Notes under the pieces: model-generated
Told to the model about the DNA's origin: nothing
Seen by the model: the letters and a program-made list of their open reading frames with translations, nothing else
The model's database searches: none
Part shown: positions 1-8,889 of the stretch, piece after piece
Position numbering within the stretch: position 1 is the first letter of the stretch
Layout of the letters: each line of letters opens with the position of its first letter
Position numbers and translations under genes: made by a program
DNA from: Palsa-504 sp050011155
Lineage (GTDB): Bacteria; Actinomycetota; Actinomycetes; Streptosporangiales; Streptosporangiaceae
Direction: 5' to 3'
DNA length: 64,000 nt
Assembly (NCBI GenBank): GCA_050011155.1
Contig: JBEKJP010000058.1
Coordinates: 26,177 to 90,176, forward strand

Positions 1-2530
1 ACTCGTTGACGTCGGGCGGCAGCACCTTGACGCCCATCCGGCGGCACTCGCTGAGGTACAGCGCCGACTTGTCCTTGTCGTCGCCGACGGACGTGAGCAC
101 GGCGGCCATGTACTCGGCGGGATAGTTCGCCTTCAGGTACGCGGTCCAGTAGGAGACCAGGCCGTAGGCGGCGGAGTGCGCCTTGTTGAAGGCGTAGCCG
201 GCGAACGGAACCAGCACGTCCCATACCGCCTGGATGGCCTTGTCGGAGTAACCGCGCTCCCGGCAGCCCTGCCGGAACGGGACGAACTCCTTGTCCAGGA
301 TCTCCTTCTTCTTCTTGCCCATGGCGCGGCGGAGCAGGTCCGCCTGTCCCAGCGTGTAGCCCGCCAGGATCTGCGCCGCGCGCTGCACCTGCTCCTGGTA
401 GACGATCAGGCCGTAGGTGGGCTCCAGGATCTCCTTGAGCGGTTCCTCGAGCTCGGGATGGATCGGCGTGATCTCCTGCTGGCCGTTCTTGCGCAGGGCG
501 TAGTTGGTGTGGCTGTTGACGCCCATCGGGCCGGGCCGGTAGAGCGCGCCGAGGGCGGAGATGTCCTCGAAGTTGTCCGGCTTCATCACCCGCAGCAGGG
601 TCCGGTAGCCGGAGGAGTCGAACTGGAACACGCCCTGGCTGTCACCCCGGGAGAGCAGTTCGTAGGTCGGCTTGTCGTCCAGCGGGAGCTCGAGCAGGTT
701 GATCTCGATCTGGCGGTTGTCCTCGATGGCCTTGACCGCGTCGGCCATGATCGTCAGGTTGCGCAGGCCGAGGAAGTCCATCTTCAGCAGGCCGAGGCCC
801 TCGCAGGTCGGATAGTCGAACTGCGTGATGACGGCACCGTCGGCGGGCCTGGTCCAGACCGGGATGTGATCGGTCAGCGTCTCCGCCGACATGATCACCC
901 CGGCCGCGTGCACGCCGGGCTGGCGGATCAGCCCCTCGATCCCGCGAGCGGTGTCGATGATCTGCTTGATCTCCGCCTCGGCCTCGTACAGGGACCGGAG
1001 CTCGCCTGCTTCCTTGTAGCGCGGGTGACCGTCGTCGAAGATCCCGGACAGCGGGATGTCCTTGCCCATCACGGCGGGCGGGAAGGCCTTGGTGATCCGG
1101 TCGCCGAGCGCGTAGGGGAAGCCGAGCACCCGGCAGGAGTCCTTGATCGCGGCCTTGGCCTTGATCGTGCCGTAGGTGACGATCTGCGCGACCCGGTCCG
1201 ATCCCCACTTCTGGGTCACGTACCTGATCACGTCGGCCCGGCCACGTTCGTCGAAGTCGATGTCGATGTCGGGCATGGAGATGCGCTCGGGGTTGAGGAA
1301 GCGCTCGAAGATCAGCCCGTGGTCGAGCGGGTCCAGGTCGGTGATGCCCATCGCGTAGGCGACGATCGAGCCCGCGGCGGAGCCGCGGCCGGGGCCGACC
1401 GCGACGCCGTTGTTCTTGGCCCACATGATGAAGTCCGCGACCACCAGGAAGTAGGCCGGGAACCCCATCTGGCAGATGATCCCGATCTCGTACTCGGCCT
1501 GCTGGCGACGCTGGTCGTCGAACCCGTTCGGGTAGCGGCGCTCCATGCCCTTCCAGACCTCGGCCTGGAACAGCTCGTCCTCCGACTCGAAGCCCTCCGG
1601 GATGGGGAACCTCGGCATCAGGTTGACGAACTCGAACATGTCGCTGGTGTCGACCCGGTCCGCGATCAGCAGCTGGCTGTTCCGGCAGCCCTCCTGCCAT
1701 AGGTCGCTGCCGTCGATGGCGTACATCTGATCGGCGGGCTTGATGAAGTAACCGGTGCCGTCGAACCGGAACCGGTCCGTGTCGTTCAGGTTCTTGCCCG
1801 TCTGGATGCACAGGAGCATGTCGTGGGACACCGCGTCCTGCTCGCGGGTGTAGTGCGAGTCGTTGGTGACCACCGGCGGGATGCCGAGCTTCTTGCCGAT
1901 CTCGGTCAGGCCGTCGCGGACGCGGCGCTCGATGTCGATGCCGTGGTCCATCAGCTCGAGGAAGTAGTTCTCCTTGCCGAAGACGTCCTGCCACTCGGCG
2001 GCGGCCTTGAGCGCCTCGTCGTACTGGCCGAGGCGCAGCCTGGTCTGGAGCTCACCGGACGGGCACCCGGTGGAGGCCATCAGGCCCTTGCTGTGCTCCG
2101 CGAGGATCTCCTTGTCCATCCGCGGCCACTTGGCCAGCATGCCCTCGGCGTAGGAGCGGGACGACAGCCGGAACAGGTTGTGCAGGCCCTGGTTGTTCCG
2201 CGCCCAGATGGTCTTGTGCAGGTAGGCGCCGCTCGCGGAGACGTCGTCCCTTTTCTGGTGCGGCTGGCCCCACAGGACCCGGGCGGTGTTACCCCTGGCT
2301 TCGGGTGCGACGTAGGCCTCGATGCCGATGACCGGGGTGATGCCCACGTCCTTGGCCTGCCGGTGGAACTCCGCGGCCCCGTACATGTTGCCGTGGTCGG
2401 TCATCGCCACGTGCGTCATGCCCTGGGCCTTGACCTCCGCGAACAGGTCCTTCAGCCGGGCGGCTCCGTCGAGCATGGAGTACTCGGTGTGCACGTGCAG
2501 GTGAGCGAACGGCGCACCGGACTCTGCCAT
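1..2530 (-). CDS. dnaE: DNA polymerase III subunit alpha, 5' part (runs off left edge)
   Basis: Catalytic subunit of the replicative polymerase. About 843 codons of a family normally near 1,180 residues are present; the frame is still open at base 1 (last residues read PPDVNE). The start is the ATG at 2530 (MAESGAPFAHLHVHTEYSM). The PHP domain opens with HLHVH at residues 10-14. The polymerase active-site motif PDIDIDF lies at about residues 420-426, with the acidic residues that bind the catalytic metals. The frame, motifs and length fit DnaE1 rather than the error-prone DnaE2, but the C-terminal domains that would settle this are outside the window. Several long open frames on the opposite strand inside this gene are GC-driven shadows. 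Confidence 0.97.
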   Translation of the reverse strand, partial: MAESGAPFAHLHVHTEYSMLDGAARLKDLFAEVKAQGMTHVAMTDHGNMYGAAEFHRQAKDVGITPVIGIEAYVAPEARGNTARVLWGQPHQKRDDVSASGAYLHKTIWARNNQGLHNLFRLSSRSYAEGMLAKWPRMDKEILAEHSKGLMASTGCPSGELQTRLRLGQYDEALKAAAEWQDVFGKENYFLELMDHGIDIERRVRDGLTEIGKKLGIPPVVTNDSHYTREQDAVSHDMLLCIQTGKNLNDTDRFRFDGTGYFIKPADQMYAIDGSDLWQEGCRNSQLLIADRVDTSDMFEFVNLMPRFPIPEGFESEDELFQAEVWKGMERRYPNGFDDQRRQQAEYEIGIICQMGFPAYFLVVADFIMWAKNNGVAVGPGRGSAAGSIVAYAMGITDLDPLDHGLIFERFLNPERISMPDIDIDFDERGRADVIRYVTQKWGSDRVAQIVTYGTIKAKAAIKDSCRVLGFPYALGDRITKAFPPAVMGKDIPLSGIFDDGHPRYKEAGELRSLYEAEAEIKQIIDTARGIEGLIRQPGVHAAGVIMSAETLTDHIPVWTRPADGAVITQFDYPTCEGLGLLKMDFLGLRNLTIMADAVKAIEDNRQIEINLLELPLDDKPTYELLSRGDSQGVFQFDSSGYRTLLRVMKPDNFEDISALGALYRPGPMGVNSHTNYALRKNGQQEITPIHPELEEPLKEILEPTYGLIVYQEQVQRAAQILAGYTLGQADLLRRAMGKKKKEILDKEFVPFRQGCRERGYSDKAIQAVWDVLVPFAGYAFNKAHSAAYGLVSYWTAYLKANYPAEYMAAVLTSVGDDKDKSALYLSECRRMGVKVLPPDVNE

Positions 2531-2628
2531 GACGATCGGCCTCCTCAGTGCCAGCTACGTGGGCATGCCTGACAGCGCGCGTCACCGCGAGGGCCTGCGC
2601 GTTTGGTCATCAACCGGTGCTCACCACC

Positions 2629-4185
2629 TTAACGGAGACCGGTCTTCGCCGCTGTCCTGGCGCGCCGGCCGGAGCGTACCTGGACGGAGATTTGTCTCGG
2701 GGCACGGGGTTGCCGACACGGGGTTAGCCGGCGCAGTACTGGCAGTACGGGTCCTGGCAGGGCAACGGTACGAAGACGGGTTCGTCGGGTTTCTCGGGGT
2801 CGCCGGGGTCGCCGGGGTCCTGGCCGGCCGCGCGGCCGGCGCGGAGCTTCTCGTTGGCCAGGCAGGTGGAGATGGCCAGGTCCAGGTCGAGCCGTTCGCC
2901 GTACCAGGGCGGGATGATCGTGTCCGGGGTGATGTCGGCGTCGTGGACCTGGTCGATCGATGCCGCCGTCCGGCGATGGCAGCGGCGGGCAGGGCGGCAG
3001 GGCCGTGCCGTCGGGCTGATAGAAGGTGAACTTACCGCCTTGACCTGCGGCGATGAGGTAGCCGCGGTCGTGGACGGCCGTGTGATGGTATTTGCACAGG
3101 CTAATGAGGTTCTCCAGGGTCGTGCGGCCGCCGTTGGACCAGTACTGGATGTGGTGCAGGTCGACCTGGCGGGACTCGCAGCCGGGGTAGCGGCACCGGC
3201 CCCGGTCCCGTTCGCGGGCGGCCTTGCGCAGCGCGGCGCTGGGGCGGCGGCGCCTGCGGCCCAGGTCCAGGACCGCGCCGTCGCGGCCGTGGAGCATCCA
3301 CGACAGGGCCGCGGTGCAGGTGATCACCTGGGCGGTGGTGACGCTGACCGCGTCGCCGTCCTCGACGTGGCACCGGGCCGGATCGGCCGGATCCGTGCCG
3401 GGCACGGCCGCCGGGGCATGCTCGGGCGTAGCGGAAACGCCGGCGGGACCGGAACCGGGCTCGCCGCCGGGCGGGGTGGTGATGACGTCGGTGCCGACGT
3501 GCAGGACGACCTGGTACACCTCCGCGTCATCAGCCCCGGCCACCTTCCCCGCCAGGAACGACTCCGCCACCACCGCCAGCGCATCAGCCAGATCCGACGA
3601 AGTCATCAGGACCGGCCGCCCAGCCGGCGGCGTCTCCGCGGAAACGTCCCCCGGCTCCACGTCAGCGGCGGCCGCCCGCAGCGCCCTCAGCAGCACCGCC
3701 CCTTGCAGCGGCGGCAGCCGGAACGTCCCCGCCAGCGACCCGTCCTCCTCGAACCGCCACGCCAGCCGCCGCCTGATATGAGAGGCGGCGTCATCAGCCC
3801 GCGAACACTGCCGGTACGCCCGCGCAAACCGCTCCAGCTGATTCCCCGTCATCGGCCCCGCGATCTCGGCCAGGCCTTCCTCGGTCGCCGGGGTCGCGAT
3901 CCGCGTCAGCGCCCGCACCTTGGCATACGACAGCCGGGCCGCCGCGAACTCCCCCCGGATCACCGGCAGGACCCGCAGCGCCCGCGCCACCCGGACATGC
4001 TCCCGCGCGGTCCCCGACGACAGCTGGCACTTCCACGACAGCCACGCCGCGCAGCTGTTCATCTCCCACGACGCCCACCCCCGCCGCTCATCGAACTCGC
4101 CCAGCAGCACCAGGAACCGGCACGTCGCCGCGGCCAGATGACCAGCCACCTCGCAGATCCGCGCCTCCAGCCGCTCCAGCGGCAC
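2629..4185 (-). CDS. HNH endonuclease, DUF222/13E12 repeat family, frameshifted C-terminus
   Basis: Protein of 518 residues. The N-terminal two thirds is a DUF222 (13E12) domain. An HNH nuclease module lies at residues 331-377 (CRYPGC, VDLHH, NGGRTTLENLISLCKYHH), holding the zinc cysteines and catalytic histidines. From about residue 409 the reading becomes Pro/Arg-rich and unlike the family. The expected tail (DITPDTIIPPWYGERLDLDL, then a Cys-rich end ending YCQYCAG) is readable in another frame and stops at 2724. The switch lies on a 4-base duplication (ATCGATCG on the minus strand, 2954-2961); dropping one ATCG restores the tail. The nuclease core is intact. 13E12 proteins are multicopy in actinobacteria; their biological role is not settled. 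A second copy lies at 44519-46192. Confidence 0.85.
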   Translation of the reverse strand: MPLERLEARICEVAGHLAAATCRFLVLLGEFDERRGWASWEMNSCAAWLSWKCQLSSGTAREHVRVARALRVLPVIRGEFAAARLSYAKVRALTRIATPATEEGLAEIAGPMTGNQLERFARAYRQCSRADDAASHIRRRLAWRFEEDGSLAGTFRLPPLQGAVLLRALRAAAADVEPGDVSAETPPAGRPVLMTSSDLADALAVVAESFLAGKVAGADDAEVYQVVLHVGTDVITTPPGGEPGSGPAGVSATPEHAPAAVPGTDPADPARCHVEDGDAVSVTTAQVITCTAALSWMLHGRDGAVLDLGRRRRRPSAALRKAARERDRGRCRYPGCESRQVDLHHIQYWSNGGRTTLENLISLCKYHHTAVHDRGYLIAAGQGGKFTFYQPDGTALPPCPPLPSPDGGIDRPGPRRRHHPGHDHPALVRRTARPGPGHLHLPGQREAPRRPRGRPGPRRPRRPRETRRTRLRTVALPGPVLPVLRRLTPCRQPRAPRQISVQVRSGRRARTAAKTGLR

Positions 4186-4243
4186 CGCCGCCAGATCCGG
4201 ACCCGCCCCAGGAACGGTGCGACGAGAACAGAGAGGTTGCTTA

Positions 4244-4273
4244 TATCAGAATTCTGATAGTAGAATTCTGATA
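4244..4273. promoter_or_regulatory. Operator-like palindromes over the PadR gene start
   Basis: TATCAGAATTCTGATA (4244-4259) is a perfect 16-base palindrome. Its right part, AGAATTCTGATA (4248-4259), is repeated exactly at 4262-4273, ending on the A of the PadR start codon. Such AT-rich palindromes are typical PadR operators, so direct autorepression is likely. The site also sits between this gene and the divergent HNH gene. Confidence 0.7.
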
Positions 4274-4836
4274 TGCCTCGTGACGCACTTGCCAACCCGG
4301 TCGCGCTGTCCATCTTGGGAGCGCTGCTGGAACAGTCCATGTACCCGTATCAGCTAGCCACGGCGCTCGCCGATCGTGGCGTTCCGGTCAACCGCGGGAC
4401 GGTCTACGACACCCTAGAAGCCATGACCCGAGCCGGCTGGGTCGAGCCCCAGGCCGCCGAGCAAGCGGGAGCGCGACCTAAGCGGACCCCCTACGCGCTC
4501 ACCGAGGATGGCCGGGACGAACTGGTCCGGCGGCTGGACACCCAGATCCGCACCCCCCGCCGGGAGTTCACCGAGTTCCTCGGCGCGGTCAGCCACATCG
4601 GCGTGCTCGGCCCGGCGCGAGCCGCCGAAGCACTGTCCGAACGAGCCGAGCGACTTGCCGTCCTCATGGACGAAGACCATCGCCACCTGGACGAAGCCCT
4701 GGCCGATGGGAGCGTGCCGCGCCTGTTCGTCATCGAGGGGGAGTACGCACTCACGATGATGCAGACCGAACGGGACTGGGTGCTGGCGCTGGCCGACGAG
4801 ATCAGAGCCGGAGAGCTGGCATGGCCGCACCGGTAA
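4273..4836 (+). CDS. PadR-family transcriptional regulator
   Basis: 187-residue repressor. Residues 1-80 form the PadR winged helix-turn-helix (ALSILGALLEQSMYPYQLA, NRGTVYDTLEAMTRAGWVE, then a TPYALTEDGRDEL wing). Residues 95-180 form the Vir_C-type helical dimerisation region. The start ATG lies inside its own presumed operator, so the leader is very short and no clear Shine-Dalgarno is seen; leaderless translation is possible. It stops 8 bases before the L-2-hydroxyglutarate oxidase gene, so it may co-transcribe and control that gene. The ligand cannot be read from the sequence. Confidence 0.9.
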   Translation: MPRDALANPVALSILGALLEQSMYPYQLATALADRGVPVNRGTVYDTLEAMTRAGWVEPQAAEQAGARPKRTPYALTEDGRDELVRRLDTQIRTPRREFTEFLGAVSHIGVLGPARAAEALSERAERLAVLMDEDHRHLDEALADGSVPRLFVIEGEYALTMMQTERDWVLALADEIRAGELAWPHR

Positions 4837-4843
4837 CGTACGT

Positions 4844-6067
4844 ATGGTGAACGGACCAGTCGGGATTGTCGGGGCGGGGATCATCGGGCTGGCCACGGCC
4901 CGGCTACTGGCCCAGGCGGGCGTGCCGGTGACGGTGTGGGAGAAGGAGCCCGGCGTGGCCCGGCACCAGACCGGCCGGAACTCCGGCGTGGTACACGCCG
5001 GGATCTACTACCAGCCGGGCTCGGCCAAGGCGAAGAACTGCCGGCGCGGGGTCGAGCTCCTTCGCGCCTACTGCGCCGAACGCGACCTGCCGTGGGACGA
5101 GCGCGGCAAGCTGGTAGTGGCCAGGAATGAGGTGGAAACCCAGCGGCTGCGCGAGATCGAGCGCCGGTCCCAGGCCAACGGCGTACCCGGGGTGCGCTGG
5201 CTGGACGGCCCGGACATCCGCGCGCTCGAGCCAGACGTGGCGGGCGTGGCCGCACTGCTGTCTCCCACCACCGCCATCACCGACTACCCCGGCATCGCCC
5301 GGTCGTTCGCCGCGGACCTGACCGACGCGGGGGGCGAACTGCTGACCGGCACGCCGGTCATGGGAGTACGCCGGCACGGGGACGGCGTCCAGGTGCGCAT
5401 CCCGGCCGGGATCCGTACGGTGTCCCGGCTGGTGATCTGCGCCGGGCTGCAGTCCGACCTGCTGGCCCAGGCGGCGGGTGACGAGCCCGGCCCGGAGATC
5501 GTCCCGTTCCGCGGCGAGTACCTGCGGTTGCGGCCCGAGGTGAAGGACCGGGTGCGCCACCTCATCTATCCGGTACCCGACCCGGCGTACCCGTTCCTCG
5601 GCGTCCACCTGACCCCGCGCATCGACGGCGAGTCCGACCTCGGGCCCAACGCGGTGCTGGCACTGGCCCGGGAGGGCTACCGGTGGCGCGATGTGTCGGC
5701 GGAGCAGTTGTCCCGGCTGGCACGTTCGGCGGCGTTCCGGCGGCTGGCCCGGCAGAACTGGCGGGCCGGACTGCGAGAGATGCGCGGCTCGCTGTCCCGC
5801 GCGGCCTTCCTGGCCGAGGCCCGCAGCTACCTGCCCTGGCTCGAACCCGGCCAGGTGACGCCGGCACCCGCCGGGGTGCGCGCCCAGGCGGTCGACCAGG
5901 ACGGGTCGCTGGTGGACGACTTCCGCATCCACCAGATCGGCCCGGTCACGGCTATCCGCAACGCGCCCTCCCCCGCCGCGACCGCCTCGATGGCCATCGC
6001 CGAGCAGATCATGACCCGGCTATCCGTAACGCCTGGGTTACCGACCTGCGTATTTTTGCTTTCTTAG
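4844..6067 (+). CDS. lhgO: L-2-hydroxyglutarate oxidase
   Basis: FAD-dependent oxidase of 407 residues that converts L-2-hydroxyglutarate to 2-oxoglutarate, a metabolite-repair step. The N-terminal dinucleotide-binding loop is VGAGIIGLATA (from residue 9). The family signature HQTGRNSGVVHAGIYYQPGS follows, then KLVVA and the C-terminal FAD-contact region. Length matches LhgO/L2HGDH. It lies 8 bases after the PadR gene, so it is probably in the same transcript. A GTG one codon later is an alternative start. The last 20 residues are less conserved in look than the rest but remain in frame. Confidence 0.9.
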   Translation: MVNGPVGIVGAGIIGLATARLLAQAGVPVTVWEKEPGVARHQTGRNSGVVHAGIYYQPGSAKAKNCRRGVELLRAYCAERDLPWDERGKLVVARNEVETQRLREIERRSQANGVPGVRWLDGPDIRALEPDVAGVAALLSPTTAITDYPGIARSFAADLTDAGGELLTGTPVMGVRRHGDGVQVRIPAGIRTVSRLVICAGLQSDLLAQAAGDEPGPEIVPFRGEYLRLRPEVKDRVRHLIYPVPDPAYPFLGVHLTPRIDGESDLGPNAVLALAREGYRWRDVSAEQLSRLARSAAFRRLARQNWRAGLREMRGSLSRAAFLAEARSYLPWLEPGQVTPAPAGVRAQAVDQDGSLVDDFRIHQIGPVTAIRNAPSPAATASMAIAEQIMTRLSVTPGLPTCVFLLS

Positions 6068-6152
6068 GCAGCGCCGGTGTATCTGAGAACGTGTTCTCTT
6101 CTCCATATGGACAGGATTGAACCCGCTGGCTCTCGGCTGCGTAGGACCTGAC

Positions 6153-6860
6153 ATGAAGCGCAACACCCCGCTCATCACCTTGCTCACCGGCGCCGCCCTC
6201 GGCGTCGTCTTGCTGGTGGCCAGCATGCTGCAAACGCCGACCAAGGCGCCGACCGGATACAGCTCGACGGTGACATCGTCACCGGCGGCACCCGTGTCCT
6301 CCTCGGCGCCCGCGTCGGTCTCGGCCTCGCCCACCGCGACGCCGTACGCGGCCGCGCCGGCCAAGGCCAACTACGCGGGCAAGGTGAACGGCGGTGGCGC
6401 GACGATCGCGATCGTCGTCTACAACGGCCAGGTGATCGCGTACATCTGCAACGGCTCGACCATCGATGCCTGGTTCTCGGGCCCTCTGAGCAGCGGTAGC
6501 AAGATCACGTTGACCGGCAAGAACAACGCCACGCTGACCGCGTCTTACGGCGTCGGGGAGATGACCGGCGACGTGACCGCGCACGGGACCAATTTCAACT
6601 TCGGAGTGGACACGGTGTCGAAATCGTCCGGGGCGGGCCTGTACCGGGCTACCGGGAAGGCCGACGGCGACGCCGTCAAGGCCGGCTGGATCGTGCTGCC
6701 CGACGGCTCGCAGACCGGTTCGCTCGAGCCCGACTCCGCCTCGGCCACGCCGTCGGCGGTCCGCGCGCCGCGGCTCGACCTGGCCACGCGCACCGCGACT
6801 TACCAGGGCACCGTCCTGCACGCCGTCCCGGTGAGCGGCGTCACCGGCAGCGGATTCTGA
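6153..6860 (+). CDS. Secreted or membrane-anchored protein of unknown function
   Basis: About 235 residues. The ATG at 6153 (MKRNTPLITLL) is chosen over an upstream TTG at 6117 because it places a positively charged N-terminus directly before one hydrophobic segment (residues 6-26) and has AGGA upstream. A Ser/Ala/Pro/Thr-rich linker follows, then a beta-rich domain of about 130 residues. No lipobox cysteine is seen. I do not recognise the family. It is 10 bases upstream of the DUF6529 membrane gene and two genes upstream of a Rieske protein, which suggests an extracytoplasmic role linked to that redox pair. Confidence 0.75.
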   Translation: MKRNTPLITLLTGAALGVVLLVASMLQTPTKAPTGYSSTVTSSPAAPVSSSAPASVSASPTATPYAAAPAKANYAGKVNGGGATIAIVVYNGQVIAYICNGSTIDAWFSGPLSSGSKITLTGKNNATLTASYGVGEMTGDVTAHGTNFNFGVDTVSKSSGAGLYRATGKADGDAVKAGWIVLPDGSQTGSLEPDSASATPSAVRAPRLDLATRTATYQGTVLHAVPVSGVTGSGF

Positions 6861-6870
6861 GGAGAAGATC

Positions 6871-7449
6871 ATGACCGCACCGACCGCACGGCAGCCACTG
6901 CCACCGCAACGCGCCGCCTCTAGCGCCGCCAAGCTCGTCATCCCCTGCGTGATCGGCGGCCTGGTCGCGCTGACCCTGGGCATCTACGGGCGGCTGCACA
7001 GTCCGACCGGAATCGCCGTCAACATCGCCGGGTTCTCCAGCCCTGGCTATGTGAAATCCTGGCTCGCCACCGGCGCCACGGTGGGCGCCATCATCCAGGT
7101 GGTCTCGGCGCTGGTGATGTACGGGAAGGTCCCCCGGGTCAGCGCGCCCTCGTGGATCGGCGGCCTGCACCGCTGGTCCGGCCGGATCGCGTTCCTGCTG
7201 GCCGTGCCGGTCGCCATCCACTGCCTCTACGCGCTGGGCTTCCAGAACTACAGCACCCGGGTGCTGCTGCATTCGATATTCGGCTGCCTGTTCTTCGGCG
7301 CGTTCACGATCAAGATGCTGATCCTGCCCAAGAAGGGCCTGCCCGGCTGGGTGCTGCCGTTCTGGGGCGCCGTGGTGTTTACCCTGCTGGTGCTGATCTG
7401 GCTAACCTCGGCGTACTGGTTCTTTTCCACGTTCGGCGTCCACCGCTGA
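6871..7449 (+). CDS. DUF6529-like integral membrane protein, possible heme-b carrier
   Basis: 192 residues with about five membrane helices (near 22-42, 52-78, 93-115, 126-146, 153-180). Histidines occur at or in helices (LHRWSG, IHCLY, LLHSIFG), as in small b-type cytochromes; heme binding is an inference. It resembles the proteins annotated DUF6529 that sit beside Rieske genes in actinomycetes; this is from memory of the family. A GAGGAG-type ribosome site overlaps the spacer from the upstream gene, and its stop is 11 bases before the Rieske start. A membrane electron-transfer module with the Rieske lipoprotein is the best reading. Confidence 0.8.
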   Translation: MTAPTARQPLPPQRAASSAAKLVIPCVIGGLVALTLGIYGRLHSPTGIAVNIAGFSSPGYVKSWLATGATVGAIIQVVSALVMYGKVPRVSAPSWIGGLHRWSGRIAFLLAVPVAIHCLYALGFQNYSTRVLLHSIFGCLFFGAFTIKMLILPKKGLPGWVLPFWGAVVFTLLVLIWLTSAYWFFSTFGVHR

Positions 7450-7460
7450 GGAGCCCCGTC

Positions 7461-7949
7461 ATGATCCAATCCCAAGAAGCGGGGTCCAGCCGCCGCACGG
7501 TTCTGGCCTGCGCCGGAGCGGCGTGCGCAGCCGCCCTGACCGGATGTGCCACGTACAACTCCAACAGCGGGATCAACACCAGCCAGGGGACCCCGTCGAG
7601 CTCCCCGCCGACCGCCTCCGGCACCGGCGCGGCGGCCGGTTCCGGCGGAAGCGGAGGCGGGGCGGCCGTGCTGGCCAAGACCTCCGACGTCCCGGTCGGC
7701 GGCGGCACGATCCTGACCGACAAGAAGATCGTGATCACCCAGCCGCAGTCCGGCACGTTCCACGCGTTCACCGCGATATGCACCCACGCCGGCTGCACCG
7801 TCGGCAGCGTGTCCAACGGCACCATCAACTGCCCCTGTCACGGCAGCCGCTTCAACATCAACAACGGCGCGGTCGTCAACGGCCCGGCCGCGGCCCCGCT
7901 GGCTGCCATCAACATCAAGGTCCAGGGCACCTCGATCCTCCAGGCGTGA
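7461..7949 (+). CDS. Rieske [2Fe-2S] lipoprotein with twin-arginine signal
   Basis: 162 residues. The N-terminus reads SRRTVLACAGAACAAALTGC: a twin-arginine motif, a hydrophobic stretch and a lipobox ending at Cys, so export folded by Tat and lipid anchoring are expected. A Gly/Ser/Ala linker follows. The Rieske fold holds CTHAGC (Cys107, His109) and CPCHGS (Cys124, His127) as cluster ligands, with Cys112 and Cys126 placed for the usual disulfide. The ATG at 7461 is chosen because GAGGAG precedes it; longer in-frame starts lie inside the DUF6529 gene. Electron partner is probably the upstream membrane protein. Confidence 0.93.
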   Translation: MIQSQEAGSSRRTVLACAGAACAAALTGCATYNSNSGINTSQGTPSSSPPTASGTGAAAGSGGSGGGAAVLAKTSDVPVGGGTILTDKKIVITQPQSGTFHAFTAICTHAGCTVGSVSNGTINCPCHGSRFNINNGAVVNGPAAAPLAAINIKVQGTSILQA

Positions 7950-7953
7950 ACGG

Positions 7954-8889
7954 CTACGGGTCGAGGCCGAGGGCGCGGAAGCGGGCGGCCAGGTCGTCAA
8001 CCCAGTCGGGCGGGGTCCGGTGGTCGGCGAGATGGATGCCAAGGTCGGTACGCCACAGGACATCGCCGAGGGCGTGGCGGACATGCCAGGCCATGATGCG
8101 CTCCACGGACAGCGAACGCCCGGCGGCCTCTTGGTAGTGGCACATGATCGCGGTCAGCAGTTCCACCCCTGGGCCCAGGCCAGGGCCGGGGAAGGAGCTC
8201 AGGTCGTACTCGGGCTCGGCCAGGCTGACCGTCTCGAAGTCGAGCACCAGGCGCAGCTCACCGTGATCCCACACCTGGTTGTCGCCGTGCAGGTCGGCGT
8301 GAACCAGTACGGCGGCGCCAAGTCCGGGGGCCTCGAGCACTGCGTCGGCCCAGTCGCACCACCGCAGTACGGAACGGTACCGTTCCGCGTCAACCCAGGC
8401 CGCGAACCGCTCGCGCAGCACCGCGGTGGCCGCCGGGAGACGCGCGGCGGGAAGCGGGCCGGTCTCGGCTTCCACGCGTGCGCGGGCCGAGGGGTCCTGA
8501 AAGGCGGCCAGGAACCGCACCAGCTGACGGCCGGCGTCGCCCCGGTCGATCGAGTCCGCCACCGCGAACAGCGACGTCCCCGGCACCCGTCTGGTCACCA
8601 GGAGCAGCGGGTCGGTGCTGCCCACCACGACCTCGGGCAGGTACGGCACCACGGACGGCAGCGCGGTCAGCACGCCGATCTCGTTCCGCAACCGGAGCGC
8701 GGCCGGACGCGACCACGCGAACTTGGCGACGAACTCCGTGCCGATGAACGCGCTCGACGCCCACCACCGCGGATTCGAGCCGACGTCGGTCCCGCCGGGG
8801 ATCACGACCGGGTACCCGGCCAGTTCCGGCGCGACCTCCCGCAGCGCCCCGGCGAGCGCCGCGACCGAGCCCTCGGCTAGCCACCTCAC
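7954..8889 (-). CDS. Aminoglycoside phosphotransferase (APH)-family kinase
   Basis: 311-residue APH/choline-kinase-fold protein. The catalytic loop HADLHGDN (near residue 203) and the metal-binding region LDFETVSLAEPEYDLS are intact; the N-lobe has a plausible nucleotide-binding lysine (EFVAKFAW). The substrate is unknown; most such actinomycete proteins are not proven resistance genes. Its GTG start overlaps the stop of the upstream MarR gene by four bases (GTGA), so the two are translationally coupled. It converges on the Rieske gene with a 4-base gap. Confidence 0.88.
   Translation of the reverse strand: MRWLAEGSVAALAGALREVAPELAGYPVVIPGGTDVGSNPRWWASSAFIGTEFVAKFAWSRPAALRLRNEIGVLTALPSVVPYLPEVVVGSTDPLLLVTRRVPGTSLFAVADSIDRGDAGRQLVRFLAAFQDPSARARVEAETGPLPAARLPAATAVLRERFAAWVDAERYRSVLRWCDWADAVLEAPGLGAAVLVHADLHGDNQVWDHGELRLVLDFETVSLAEPEYDLSSFPGPGLGPGVELLTAIMCHYQEAAGRSLSVERIMAWHVRHALGDVLWRTDLGIHLADHRTPPDWVDDLAARFRALGLDP

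Noticed and set aside
176..1702. Long open frame on the plus strand (and 642-1994 minus in another frame) inside dnaE
   Set aside because: Antisense or out of phase with DnaE motifs; composition Gly/Arg/Asp-rich as expected from GC-rich third positions; no ribosome site.
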